Assembly: GCF_000266945.1 (NCBI RefSeq)
Contig: NC_018025.1
Span: 496,001-560,000 of the forward strand
Length of the DNA stretch: 64,000 nt
Direction: 5' to 3'
Source: Desulfomonile tiedjei DSM 6799
Lineage (GTDB): Bacteria; Desulfobacterota; Desulfomonilia; Desulfomonilales; Desulfomonilaceae
Below the pieces are notes generated by a model. The model saw only the letters and a list, made by a program, of their open reading frames with translations. It made no database searches and was not told the DNA's origin. Positions 33,259-43,215 of the stretch are shown one piece after another. The position numbers and the translations under genes are program-made. Each line of letters opens with the position of its first letter. Positions within the stretch are counted from its first letter, which is position 1.

Positions 33259-36200
33259 TGCGGATCATCCTTAACGAAAATTCTCAGTGCGTCCTGCACA
33301 CTCATGATTTCCTTCTCGAGCGCAAGAAGCCTATCCCGCGCTTCTTCCATGCTCCGGCTTTTTCCCAGGTTTTCAAGCTTGAGAGCTTCTTCAACAGCTA
33401 AGTTAGCGGCGAAATTTCCGATCATACCCTTCATGGTGTGCGCTGCCATTTGCAGCATCTCAGGGTCTTGATGCTCGATAGCTTCTCTCATTTTACCCAA
33501 CAGCTTCGGTGATTCTTCTGCAAACAGATCGATCAGTTGTCTCAGGAGATCTTTGTCGCCACCCACTTGTTCCAGTAATCTGGCCTCGTCAATGTGATCG
33601 CGATCCGGAATCACCGGATCACACGCGCTCCGATCTTGAGTAAACTTATCAATCGTGAAGAAAAGCTCTCGACTGTCGACCGGTTTTGAGACATACCCGT
33701 CCATTCCCGCATCCAGACATCGTTCTCGATCACCGGTCATGGCATGCGCGGTCATTGCTATTATCGGGATATGCTCGCCTGAAGATTGTTCGGCATTCCT
33801 GATAGCCTGGGTTGTTTCAAAACCGTTCATTTCAGGCATTTCTATATCCATGAGAATCAAATCGAAACTCTCTGCTTCCAGAGACTTGAGGGCTTCCTTT
33901 CCGTTTGAGGCGATGGAGACGGTGCAGCCTCTCTTTTCCAGGAGCCGAAGAGCGAGAGTCTGATTTACCGGATTGTCTTCTACCAGGAGAATCTTGAGCA
34001 GGCGTCTTCTCTCTCCTGCTATACACTCTGCAACCGGTTGATTAGATTCATCCGGTTTGTGTGCGATGCCCAGAGTCATTTGAATTGCATTGAACAGCTC
34101 GGCCTGCTTAATGGGCTTCTTCAAGTAAATTGATATTCCGCACTGCTTGCAGCGCTCTGAATCTCCTCGATTCCGTGATGAGGTCAACATCATGATGACA
34201 GGTCCACGGGATCCCGTCGTCTCAACGATTGTTCTGGAAAGCTCGAATCCATCCATCTCAGGCATGTTGGCATCAAGAATGGTAAGGAGAAATGGAGACT
34301 CGGTTTTCTGAGCTTCTTTTACGGCAGTTAACGCCGCGGATGCTTCGTTCACACACGTGGGATTCATGCCGAATCCTGTGAGAATCTCTTTCAAGATTCT
34401 AAGATTAGTCGCATTATCATCGACCACCAAGACCGGCAATCCCATGAGGTTGAAGCGTGTGTCGGATTCTTGAAGACGGTCGGTAGAATTCTCCTGTATT
34501 TCAAATTTTGCCATGAGATGGAACGTGCTTCCGTTTCCGATCTTGCTTTCCACCCACAATTTACCGTCCATCATTGCCGCAAGTCTTGAGCCTATTGCGA
34601 GTCCGAGACCGGTTCCTCCATATCTTCGGCTCATTCCGGTATCCACTTGGGTGAATGAAGAAAATATCTCTTGCTGCTTGTCCTCAGGAATACCGATTCC
34701 CGTGTCGGACACTGAGAAATGGAGGGTTGTTTCATTGGGGGTCGACGCCGACTCGACTATCACATCCATGAACACTTCGCCGGCACTGGTGAATTTAATG
34801 GCGTTTCCGACGAGATTCACTATGATCTGTCTTAGACGTACGGGATCTCCCTTGAGGACGTCCGGGACTTCAGGCGATACCCGGAAAGCCAGTTCAAGAC
34901 CCTTTTGATGGGCCTGAATGGCAAGAGACTCCATGGTTTCACCCAACATAGCCCGCAGACCGAATCCAATGTGCTCCAATTCGAACTTTCCCGCCTCGAT
35001 TTTCGAGAAATCCAAAATATCGTTGATTAACCTGAGTAGAGAGTCTCCCGATGCTTTGATTATTTCGAGGTATTCGGTCTGTTCCCTGCTGAGTTGCGTC
35101 TGCATGAGGAGTTCGGTCATGCCAATGATGCCGTGCATCGGAGTCCGGATTTCATGGCTCATGGTCGCGAGAAAGTCGCTTTTTGCTTTACTTGCCGATT
35201 CTGCTGCCAATTTGGCCTCAACGAGATCGCTCACATCGGTGACATTGAGTATAACCCCCATATAATGGTTGCCACTGAATATGGGTTGCACCCGGAGAGC
35301 CACTTTCATCCCCGCAAGTTCGCGGTTCTCAGACATGCCGGTTCTAAGGCTTCCATGACGATAGTCATCTAAAAGCCTTCTCAATCTGTGCCCTGAAGCC
35401 GGATTTTGATGGCAATCAAAGATGTTCTTACCGACAACCTCTTCGCGCTTTAACCCGGTTTTTTCCAGAAACCAGGTGTTCACTTCAGTAATTACATCGT
35501 CCGCATCCGCGACAACGATCCCGGCATCCATTCCCTGAATCATTGTTCGCAACTTGTTGGCTTCAGCGGCAGCTTCTTCACGTGCGGAAATAAGGTCCCT
35601 CACTGCCTGTTTTCTTTCGGTGATATCCTCGGATATGCCGAGAAGATACCGCGGAGTCCCATCCTTATCGAGAATGGGTAACTTTTTGGTGTGGATGAGC
35701 CGGAGCCCGACGTGTTTTGTTTTCACCGATTCCTCGGCGATATCCATCAAACTTCTTCTGCGAAGGGTCTCTGTGTCCTGAGCATTAAATGAATCAGCTT
35801 GTTCCCGCGGAAAAATGTCATTGCTGCTCTTGGACAACACCTCTGCCTTTGAATACCCGTACAAGCGTTCGCTGGCTTTATTCCAGAGAACGAATTTCAA
35901 GTGTTCGGCGTCTTTGAGAAAAATGGCGGTCGGTAAATTTTGAATAATTGAATCGAGCAGAGCTTTTGTTCTTCTGGTTTCATCTTCTGCCCTTTTGCGC
36001 TCGGTAATATTGCGAATCGTCGAAAGACTTATTTTCCCCCAGGAACTGTCGTCCATGACATCCGAATCGAGCAGTACGTCCATCAGAGTGCCGTCTCTTC
36101 TCACGTACTGATATGGAATAGCTTTAGCACTGCCATCGCGCCAGAATGCCGGCAAGACGGTTGAAAACGCTTTTTGGGCCGATTCAGGGGTCATGATGAA

Positions 36201-37427
36201 CGAGATTTTTTTGCCGATTGCTTCCTCTCTCGTGTACCCGGTCTCCTCCGTCCACTTCTTGTTAACATTGCGGATTATCCCTTGAGGATCGATAGAATGC
36301 ATCATTACCGGAGAGTTTTCGTACATGTGTCGCGATCTCTCCTCACTTTCGGCGAGTTGTTCCTGTACACGCATCCTGTCTGTCACATCGCGTTGCATGA
36401 TCCAAAAGGATCGCAGAATATCTCCTTTGATGTCGCCTATTATGGTATTCTCAAGGTATCTGATCCGGCCGTCTTCATCTTCTTCTCTGATTTCTTGACT
36501 TGCGACCTGGCAATTGCCGTCTCTCCAGAGGCCGAGGAGATCTTCCGTGCATTCCTCCTGAAAAAAGAGCTTCGATAACGAAGAACCGACGAGAGTATCG
36601 ATGGACGTGTGTCGATGCAATTTTGCGAATTCGCTGTTCCCGTCGATCAGAGAGGCTTGCAATATTCTAGGGATCATCTGTGACTTGGGAAGAGTAACGG
36701 GTATTTGGGATTTAAGGGAAAATTCGGCCATTCCTACCGGCACTATATCCACGAGCTTCTTGTATTTTTCATTCAGGAGAATCTGCTTCTTCTCACTTGT
36801 CAAATCTTCTATGAGAACAAGCACAGAGCGTTCCGTTCCCAACCGTACAGATCTTAAGTAGATTCGTGCCCAGATCCTGTGCTTCTCGAACTGCATCAAC
36901 GCTGTCTTCACTTGAGGTTTTCTTTCCGAGAAAACTCTCTCTATAACAGCTTGAGCAGCTTGGCACGTCTTGGGCTCTGCGAATAGAGAGCTGAAACGGA
37001 TTCCAAGGAGTGAGGCGCAATTCGTGCTGATTTTCTCACAGGCATCATTGAAAAATGTTATGCAAAAGGACTTATCTACGAGAAAGACCGGTATTGGGAG
37101 AGCCTTTAACAGTTTGCCAAAGGAGGTTTTCGGCACTTCCTGCAAATCAAAGCTACCGGAAGAAGTGAGACTCGGGGCAAAGAAATTGTTCAGATCAATG
37201 GTTTCCGTCGCGACATTGGAGTTTCGAAGCAGCTTGATTGCAGCATCGTCTTCAACCGGTTCGTCAAAACTTGGCAGGTCCTTTTGACTCATGAGTTTCC
37301 TTTTCTGTTCAGCACGGTAAATCAATGGAACGTCCGATGCCAACCTTACCAGATTTGAGAGGAACATCAGAAAGAATTTCCCTCCTGTAAATTCTCCCCA
37401 CGATTGCAGCCAGTTTTCTATTGCCAT
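33255..37427 (-). CDS. multi-PAS hybrid sensor histidine kinase with two receivers and HPt
   Basis: The 1390-residue tripartite kinase has about five PAS-type segments (roughly 85-740). HisKA follows with MSHEIRTPMHG near 757, and a catalytic domain with GTGLGLAIGSRLAAMMDG. Receiver 1 (about 995-1115, ILDANMPEMDG) and receiver 2 (about 1150-1265, LMDIEMPEMNGFE) precede a C-terminal HPt with an intact His in AAHTMKGMIGNF (near 1330). There is one hydrophobic stretch near 20-33 but no clear transmembrane pair. The start ATG at 37427 has AAGGAG eight bases upstream. An internal ATG at 37292, also with AAGGAA, could give a shorter form. It can pass phosphate through its own HPt to the three downstream receivers. 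Confidence 0.92.
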   Translation of the reverse strand: MAIENWLQSWGEFTGGKFFLMFLSNLVRLASDVPLIYRAEQKRKLMSQKDLPSFDEPVEDDAAIKLLRNSNVATETIDLNNFFAPSLTSSGSFDLQEVPKTSFGKLLKALPIPVFLVDKSFCITFFNDACEKISTNCASLLGIRFSSLFAEPKTCQAAQAVIERVFSERKPQVKTALMQFEKHRIWARIYLRSVRLGTERSVLVLIEDLTSEKKQILLNEKYKKLVDIVPVGMAEFSLKSQIPVTLPKSQMIPRILQASLIDGNSEFAKLHRHTSIDTLVGSSLSKLFFQEECTEDLLGLWRDGNCQVASQEIREEDEDGRIRYLENTIIGDIKGDILRSFWIMQRDVTDRMRVQEQLAESEERSRHMYENSPVMMHSIDPQGIIRNVNKKWTEETGYTREEAIGKKISFIMTPESAQKAFSTVLPAFWRDGSAKAIPYQYVRRDGTLMDVLLDSDVMDDSSWGKISLSTIRNITERKRAEDETRRTKALLDSIIQNLPTAIFLKDAEHLKFVLWNKASERLYGYSKAEVLSKSSNDIFPREQADSFNAQDTETLRRRSLMDIAEESVKTKHVGLRLIHTKKLPILDKDGTPRYLLGISEDITERKQAVRDLISAREEAAAEANKLRTMIQGMDAGIVVADADDVITEVNTWFLEKTGLKREEVVGKNIFDCHQNPASGHRLRRLLDDYRHGSLRTGMSENRELAGMKVALRVQPIFSGNHYMGVILNVTDVSDLVEAKLAAESASKAKSDFLATMSHEIRTPMHGIIGMTELLMQTQLSREQTEYLEIIKASGDSLLRLINDILDFSKIEAGKFELEHIGFGLRAMLGETMESLAIQAHQKGLELAFRVSPEVPDVLKGDPVRLRQIIVNLVGNAIKFTSAGEVFMDVIVESASTPNETTLHFSVSDTGIGIPEDKQQEIFSSFTQVDTGMSRRYGGTGLGLAIGSRLAAMMDGKLWVESKIGNGSTFHLMAKFEIQENSTDRLQESDTRFNLMGLPVLVVDDNATNLRILKEILTGFGMNPTCVNEASAALTAVKEAQKTESPFLLTILDANMPEMDGFELSRTIVETTGSRGPVIMMLTSSRNRGDSERCKQCGISIYLKKPIKQAELFNAIQMTLGIAHKPDESNQPVAECIAGERRRLLKILLVEDNPVNQTLALRLLEKRGCTVSIASNGKEALKSLEAESFDLILMDIEMPEMNGFETTQAIRNAEQSSGEHIPIIAMTAHAMTGDRERCLDAGMDGYVSKPVDSRELFFTIDKFTQDRSACDPVIPDRDHIDEARLLEQVGGDKDLLRQLIDLFAEESPKLLGKMREAIEHQDPEMLQMAAHTMKGMIGNFAANLAVEEALKLENLGKSRSMEEARDRLLALEKEIMSVQDALRIFVKDDPQ

Positions 37428-37707
37428 GGGAACCACTCCTTCTTCTGTTCTTCATGCTTCTCATTTTCTCGCAGTGGGATGGCTCAACAAACGGCAAAGA
37501 CTTTGTTGATTATTCTCACGAGCTGCATAATCAATGCAGGATCTTGAGATCAGGTACCGCCCTTCTTAGCGCGGGGAAATTGCCCAGATGGCGATTGCTG
37601 TGGATTTAGTTCATCCGACAAGACTCTTGGCTGTACCATTGTGCAAGAAAGGGGCCACTATAGAATTGTCGATGATCGGCGCAATTCTGTCGTCTATTCC
37701 GCGTGTG

Positions 37708-38024
37708 AATACAGGATATGGTAGGGACCGGCGTCTCGAAACTGTCTCAAAAGTCAAAATTTATCCTGGATCATGGCACGAATTTCTCATCATATCCCGC
37801 CCCTATTGTAGGGGCGGACCTGCGAGTCCGCCCGAATAAGGGTAGGCACTAGGCCTACCCCTACGAAGATGGCGAATCGTGGCACGATATGTTGTGTATT
37901 CAAGAATTTTGAGACAGTTCCTCTGCCGGTCCATTTTAACGATATCATTGATTATATTGAAGACGTGCCGGCCACGAAGGCACGGCACCTACCAATACCC
38001 CTGTCGTCAGGCGGACATTAGTTT
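37708..38024 (+). repeat. composite repeat B copy 1, interrupted by a MITE-like insert
   Basis: The outer parts (37708-37737 and 37921-38024) align to an uninterrupted ~130-base repeat at 57120-57250. The left side reads AATACAGGATATGGTAGGGA then CCGGCGTC. The right side reads CTGCCGGTCC, then CGATATCATTG and GGCACGGCACC. A third, inverted copy lies at 43216-43541. Confidence 0.7.
37740..37919. mobile_element. 180-bp MITE-like palindromic insert, copy 1
   Basis: The perfect 13-base terminal inverted repeats AACTGTCTCAAAA (37740-37752) and TTTTGAGACAGTT (37907-37919) flank two internal hairpins: GGGCGGAC-6-GTCCGCCC and GGGTAGG/CCTACCC. The element has no coding capacity. It interrupts repeat B. 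A related, more degenerate insert lies at 43323-43503. Confidence 0.65.
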
Positions 38025-38429
38025 TGGCATCCCATAATTGTTGATCTGAAAGCACAAGATAATGGGATGCGAAGGGGCGTATCGAACGAGAACTCTGGAT
38101 GCGTTTGTTCGCGAACATACGGCCGGCGAGAATCAGTGCGCAAAAGGATAGCTGTACATTGACTTTTTCCACTATGGAACCGATACCATAGTTTATTGGA
38201 TTATTCCCATAAATGCGCTAGAAGTTTGAAGAGCGAGAGAGGCGATTCGGCACAAATTCATCCGTTCGAGATCTGAGCTCTTGGGAGTTGGCCCCCTACA
38301 GTGACTACGCCCGCAATGCCAAGACCATGTAATTACGATTGACAAACCGATACCTTCAATTCAAAACTTGAGCTAACGGCATAATCCATTTACAAAAAAG
38401 GTTCCCCAAGTCTTGCTACCGATTTCCCA

Positions 38430-41400
38430 TCAGGAAGCGAATTGGACGGACACGACGCGGGATACTCCGGATTCTTCCATGGTCACGCCATACAATGAAT
38501 CCGCCTCTTCCATGCTTCTCTTATTATGCGTGATAATCAAGAATTGAGTCTTGTCACCCAGTTTCCTGAGCATTTCATTGAACCGGGAAAGGTTCGAATC
38601 GTCCAGAGGCGCATCCACTTCATCCAAAAGGCAAAACGGCGAGGGTTTTGTCAAGAAAATCGAAAAGATCAGGGCAACCGCGGTCAATGCTTTTTCACCG
38701 CCGGATAACAGGTCCATATTCTGAATTCGTTTTCCCGGAGGTCGTGCCAGGATTTCAACCCCGGTCTCGAGGAGATCGTCCTTGTCGGTGAGTTCCAGGC
38801 GGGCTTCTCCTCCTCGGAAGAGAAACGGGAATATTTGTTGAAACTGTTCATTGATGTTTTCGAATGCCGTACGGAATCGTTCCTGTGTCGTCTTGTTGAT
38901 GGCATTGATGGTTGCGTAGAGAGATTCCACAGCTTTCTTGAGGTCCGTTTCCTGTTCGAGCAGAAAGACAAGCCTCTCCTGTATGGTTCTGCTCTCTGCA
39001 ATGGCCGCGGGATTGACTTCGCCCATTGCCTCTATTTTGGTTCTCAGTTCGTCGAGACCCGAATCGTCAGGGAGCGCATCAGGGCAGGGGACTGTCCGGG
39101 GATCTGTACGGTATCGTTCGAGAATCTTCTCCACAATCCCTTCCAGGATTTGCGTTAATCTGACAGATTCCATTTCCAGGCCGTGAACCTTTTCCCGAAG
39201 TTCCCGCATGCTTTTTTCAGACCGAGCTGCCTGTTCCTCGGTGTTTCTAACTGATAGGGACAGTTCCTCGGATTCTTTTTGCAGAAATTGAATCTTCTCG
39301 GATAGATCCATTTTAGCTGCAAGCAATTCCTGCTCTCCCGCCAGGCAGGACTCCAATTCGAGAGTCAATCGCTTCTCTTCTTCCGCTGAAGATTCTATGT
39401 CACGGGTAAGCGCGGCGATACGGGATTCGTACTGAACGACGGTTTCCGAGAGAGCCTGAAACTCGCGATCGATGGAGCGATTGCGCTCTTCAAGTTGAGC
39501 CAATTTCACACGCAGCTCACCTGTAGTACGGGAATTCTCGCGGGCTGTAGCATGGAGCTCCTCGACTTTTCGCGATGACTCCTCTTTTTGCTTTTCAAGC
39601 GCCTGACGTTTTGTTTCCAGGACGGTAATTTTTGATTCGGATTTCAGAGTCTCATCGTCTAAACCGAGTTTTTCTTTCTGAAGGTTTCCGGATTCGAGCT
39701 GCAGGATATCCGTTCTTCTCCGATACCCTGATAACTGCGAATCCAGTCTCTCCAGATCCTTCTTCAGGCCGGCTTCCTTTACATTAAGGTCGCCCATGCT
39801 TGCACGGCAGGATTCGAGATCTTTCGAACACGCGTTTTCTTTCAACTCATTCGCTTTGAGTTCGCTTTTTAGAATGGTCAACCTTTTGCCAAGATCTTGA
39901 AGCTTTTTGTCGAGATCTGCCATTTCGTGTCGATCCCGGAAGATCTCTTCACGGCTGGAGTCTTCCATGCCTCCAATGATTTCGCCATGTTTCGTGAGGA
40001 CTTCTCCGGTCTTGGTTACCAGATCCACAGAATATCCGTTATTCTCCCAGAGACGAACCGCGGTAGCCAAATCGTCCACTACGAAACAATCGCTGAGGAG
40101 AAACGATCCCAGTTCCTCACATCCAGCCCGGAACGAGACAATCTCACTCAACCGGATTGCGTCTTCAGGGCCGGGAGAACCCTCCTTGTTCGACTCAAAT
40201 CTCGGCTTACGCGGCAAAAAGCCCGATCTGCCGGCGGCCTGTTCCTTCAACAGGTTCGCGGATTCTGCACCATGTTGCGGCGATTCCACCACGAGATGTC
40301 CCAGTCTATTCCCGAGCGCTGCTGTAAGAGCTTTACGATGCTCCGGGGCCACTTCCACCATTTCAGCAAGGGGTCCGAGCAGCGAGTCCGAGCCACATGT
40401 ATCTTTGTTGACCATGAGAAACCGCACGCCTTCGTCGTATGCCCGGAATTCGTGCTGCATTGCCGAAAGAGAATCGAATCTAGCTTTAGAAACGGCAAAT
40501 TCTTTCTCGTCCAAGGAAAGGGATTCCCTCATGGAAACGATCTGTTTTCTCAGATTTTCGCGGTCCTCGGAGAGACGATCCTTGCGCTCTGATTGTTCTG
40601 CGAGAGCTCTTGTCGTCATCTCCAATTCGCCGGCAAGAGCTTCACGCTGCAGGGCATCGGCTTTTTGGGCATCGGAAATGGACTGCAGTTCGCCAGTCAT
40701 TTTCTCGAGACTGAGATCGATTTCTCTGGCTCTCTTTTTCAGGAAGGTAATGCGATTGCGCTCCTGGGCCGACTCCTGAAGCGTTCTGAACACGTTTTCT
40801 TTGAACTGTTCGACTGCCCGCCGTTCTGCAACAAGGCTCTGATCTGCTGCCCGCATGCTTGATTGTGCTTGTTTCAGATCCTCTGAAGCGGCTGCAATGG
40901 ATTCTGAGATGGTGTTCCGATTCTTCTGCAGAGTATCTTTTAGTGAGGAAGCCTCTCCGAGCTTCTTGACGATCACGATACGTTCGTCGGTCGATCTTTT
41001 TTGCCGTTCGGTTGATTGCGCAATACCTGATCTGTGTTTTTCGATGCGGCCTCTCAGGGCAGTGAGTTCCACATCCGCTTTGTGGCGGGATTCCACGAGA
41101 TCTTTGAGCTTCTTATCTAGTTCCAAAGCCTTGAGCTTCTCTGCTTCAAGTGCCGCGGACAATCCGGAATAATCGGCTTCGCATTGTGCGAGCTTCGCGT
41201 GTTCTTCCTGGAGCACTCCATCTACACGGACCTTTTCAGTTTCCACTTCGCGGTATTTCCAGGAATGGATGCTGAGATCCAGGCTGCGAAGCTCTTCGGT
41301 CAGCTTTCGATAACGCTCTGCTCTGGCTGCTTGTCTCTTGAGCGCTGTGCTTTGGCGTTTCACTTCACTAACGATATCGCTGATACGGACGAGGTTCTGT

Positions 41401-41963
41401 TTGGTCTGCTCCAGCTTTTTTATTGCAGCTTCTTTTCTCGATTTGTACCGGTTTATTCCTGCGGCTTCCTCGATGAGGACCCTGCGATCCTCCGGTTTGG
41501 AGGCCACAATCATGTCAACTCGTCCCTGCTCGATGATGGCGTACGAATTCTTACCAACGCCCGTATCAAGGAAGAAATCAACCACATCGGAAAGACGGCA
41601 GGGAATCCCGTTGATTTCATACTGAGAATCGCCGTCCCTGAATAAGCGGCGTGCTATCATGATTTCGTCGTAGTCAGCCATGGAAGCAGGGCTCAGGCCG
41701 TCCGTGTTTGAAAGCACAAGCTGGACCTCAGCCATGCCGACTGCTTTCCGGCTATCGGAACCATTGAAGATCACGTCTTCCATTTTCTTCCCGCGCAGAG
41801 TTCGAGCACGCTGCTCGCCCATTGCCCAGCGGATGGCTTCCAGAACATTGCTCTTGCCGCAGCCGTTCGGCCCCACCACTGCGGTAATGCCCGGCTTGAA
41901 CTCGACTACTGTTTTATCCGGGAAGCTCTTGAAGCCTTTTATCTCTAATCGCTTGATCTTCAT
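38430..41963 (-). CDS. smc: chromosome segregation protein SMC
   Basis: The 1177-residue condensin ATPase has an N-terminal head with Walker A VGPNGCGKSN (about 31-40). Two long coiled coils (about 170-500 and 670-1000) surround a hinge near 515-650 with DSLLGPLAEMV and ALGNRLGHLVV. The C-terminal head has the signature LLSGGEKALTA near 1080-1090 and Walker B FCLLDEVDAPLDDSNL. It organises and segregates the chromosome as a dimer with ScpA and ScpB, which are not encoded nearby. The length is normal. The ATG at 41963 begins MKIKRLEIKGFKSF, the standard SMC start, with only a weak ribosome-binding site visible. It is a single-gene unit with structured intergenic DNA on both sides. Confidence 0.97.
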   Translation of the reverse strand: MKIKRLEIKGFKSFPDKTVVEFKPGITAVVGPNGCGKSNVLEAIRWAMGEQRARTLRGKKMEDVIFNGSDSRKAVGMAEVQLVLSNTDGLSPASMADYDEIMIARRLFRDGDSQYEINGIPCRLSDVVDFFLDTGVGKNSYAIIEQGRVDMIVASKPEDRRVLIEEAAGINRYKSRKEAAIKKLEQTKQNLVRISDIVSEVKRQSTALKRQAARAERYRKLTEELRSLDLSIHSWKYREVETEKVRVDGVLQEEHAKLAQCEADYSGLSAALEAEKLKALELDKKLKDLVESRHKADVELTALRGRIEKHRSGIAQSTERQKRSTDERIVIVKKLGEASSLKDTLQKNRNTISESIAAASEDLKQAQSSMRAADQSLVAERRAVEQFKENVFRTLQESAQERNRITFLKKRAREIDLSLEKMTGELQSISDAQKADALQREALAGELEMTTRALAEQSERKDRLSEDRENLRKQIVSMRESLSLDEKEFAVSKARFDSLSAMQHEFRAYDEGVRFLMVNKDTCGSDSLLGPLAEMVEVAPEHRKALTAALGNRLGHLVVESPQHGAESANLLKEQAAGRSGFLPRKPRFESNKEGSPGPEDAIRLSEIVSFRAGCEELGSFLLSDCFVVDDLATAVRLWENNGYSVDLVTKTGEVLTKHGEIIGGMEDSSREEIFRDRHEMADLDKKLQDLGKRLTILKSELKANELKENACSKDLESCRASMGDLNVKEAGLKKDLERLDSQLSGYRRRTDILQLESGNLQKEKLGLDDETLKSESKITVLETKRQALEKQKEESSRKVEELHATARENSRTTGELRVKLAQLEERNRSIDREFQALSETVVQYESRIAALTRDIESSAEEEKRLTLELESCLAGEQELLAAKMDLSEKIQFLQKESEELSLSVRNTEEQAARSEKSMRELREKVHGLEMESVRLTQILEGIVEKILERYRTDPRTVPCPDALPDDSGLDELRTKIEAMGEVNPAAIAESRTIQERLVFLLEQETDLKKAVESLYATINAINKTTQERFRTAFENINEQFQQIFPFLFRGGEARLELTDKDDLLETGVEILARPPGKRIQNMDLLSGGEKALTAVALIFSIFLTKPSPFCLLDEVDAPLDDSNLSRFNEMLRKLGDKTQFLIITHNKRSMEEADSLYGVTMEESGVSRVVSVQFAS

Positions 41964-42523
41964 CGGTTTGGGAAACGCTTTTTCTGCCTACGACGCTTCG
42001 ATTCACCAACCACAGTTGGCTAATTGTCTCGAAGTTGGCCGTGAAAGCGGCTTTTCTATTTTATGCCTCTGCTTTTGATCTCGGCGGATACTATCGTCAC
42101 CGTCCTTCAATGTAAAGCGAGAAAAACAGCTGAATTCGATCCAGGTCAGGCAGGATTAGGTGAATGCATCTGAGAAAGCAAGTCACGCAATAAGAGCACC
42201 TGATACGGACTTGCAGTCAACATATTTCTCATTGAGGCGATACACGGACCTACAGGGCAGGTCCGTGCGGTATGCAAAATAGTATAAGCTCGTCCGGGAC
42301 CTTTTCAAGATTGGCTTCAGCATTCATTTCCCGGAGGGAAAAGAATGCTAAAGCCAAATGTTAAAAGTCTCTTGGAGGGGTTTGGGGAACCTTCTCTACA
42401 GAGAAGGTTCCCCAAATCTTCCTTCTCTTCCTTCTCTTCTTGACCTGACTACAGCTTCACAGTGGAGGATAGGGTCTGGAGGCGATGCTCTCCATATTCC
42501 ACAAATATTGAGGTAGACAAACC
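41964..42523. other. intergenic region between SMC and the SRPBCC gene
   Basis: These 560 bases contain a short palindrome, CACGGACCT-7-AGGTCCGTG (42243-42267), related to the repeat at 29817-29839. A perfect hairpin lies at 42381-42416 (separate entry). I see no gene. The SMC promoter must lie at the left end but no clear boxes could be assigned. Confidence 0.5.
42381..42416. repeat. perfect 16-base hairpin, GGGGAACCTTCT family
   Basis: Arms TTTGGGGAACCTTCTC (42381-42396) and its exact complement (42401-42416) enclose the tetraloop TACA. A pyrimidine tract follows. Relatives are at 44171-44206, 29313-29347 and 19813-19841. The element lies about 110 bases before the SRPBCC start, between divergently oriented genes. 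Confidence 0.7.
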
Positions 42524-43027
42524 ATGACTGATTTTCGAGCCAGGCGAGTAACCCAGGAATTCACGCATACAATTTCGGCCGCGCCGTCGAAAGTCTTTCC
42601 GCTTTTGTGTCCGGTGAGAGAATATGAATGGATCGAGGGTTGGACGTGCAAGATGATCTATTCGGAAAGCGGATACGCAGAGAACAATTGCGTGTTCACC
42701 ACCAATTTTCCACGGGGATTTGAAGAGATCTGGTCCGTCAGCGCATACGATCCGGAACGGTACATCATTCAGTTCGTTGTGACCAGTCCGGAAGCGTACA
42801 TCATGAAACTCGACATTTCTTTGAGCGAGTCCGGGACAAATTCGACTAACATCTCGTGGATCATGACATTTACCGGGTTGACTCCCAAAGGGAATACGGT
42901 TATTGAAAATCATACCGGGGAGCCTCAAGTGACGAGAATGGGGCTTGTATTCAAAGCACTGGAGCATTATTGCCTCACCGGTGAAATGCTCAAAAAGAGT
43001 TCATTGCCTCCGGCACTTCATGGGTGA
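42524..43027 (+). CDS. SRPBCC-family (START-like/polyketide-cyclase fold) protein
   Basis: The 167-residue single-domain protein begins TQEFTHTISAAPSKVFPLLCPVREYEWIEGW (segments at residues about 9-39), the typical opening of SRPBCC hydrophobic-pocket proteins. Later strands are YIIQFVVTSPEAYIMKLDI and WIMTFTGLTPKG. Members bind or transform lipids, polyketides and other hydrophobic ligands, and no reaction can be named. The ATG at 42524 has a poor purine-rich site (GAGGTAGAC) about ten bases upstream. It is monocistronic. Confidence 0.8.
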   Translation: MTDFRARRVTQEFTHTISAAPSKVFPLLCPVREYEWIEGWTCKMIYSESGYAENNCVFTTNFPRGFEEIWSVSAYDPERYIIQFVVTSPEAYIMKLDISLSESGTNSTNISWIMTFTGLTPKGNTVIENHTGEPQVTRMGLVFKALEHYCLTGEMLKKSSLPPALHG

Positions 43028-43215
43028 GAAGAGGTATTCTTCAATTCTTTGTTCTTTGAGGCGGAAGATTTTGGTTTTTTTGGGCAGAAACGACAATCTC
43101 GTGTCATTGCGAGGAGCGGAGCGACGAAGCAATCTCCCGAATAGAAGCAGAGACTTGTTATGCTCTCCGATGACACGTTTCCGTAGTTGCCTATGCATAG
43201 AGCCATTGCCAAAGC

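Larger units (their letters stand above)
37428..38429. other. 1-kb intergenic region with composite repeat
   Basis: It separates the hybrid kinase start from the SMC end. About a third is a composite repeat (37708-38024), listed separately. A half-copy of the GGTTCCCC hairpin stem (AAAAAAGGTTCCCCAAGTC) lies at 38394-38412 just beyond the SMC stop. No gene is supported; the short frames lack family resemblance. Confidence 0.5.

Noticed and set aside
39897-40779. Overlapping plus-strand frames of over 200 codons opposite SMC
   Set aside because: They mirror the coiled-coil coding strand and show no ribosome-binding sites or recognisable domains.
43100-43160. TCATTGCGAGGAGCGGAGCG block considered as a specific regulatory site
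   Set aside because: This sequence resembles a widespread short repeat seen in many unrelated bacterial genomes, so no local function is claimed.
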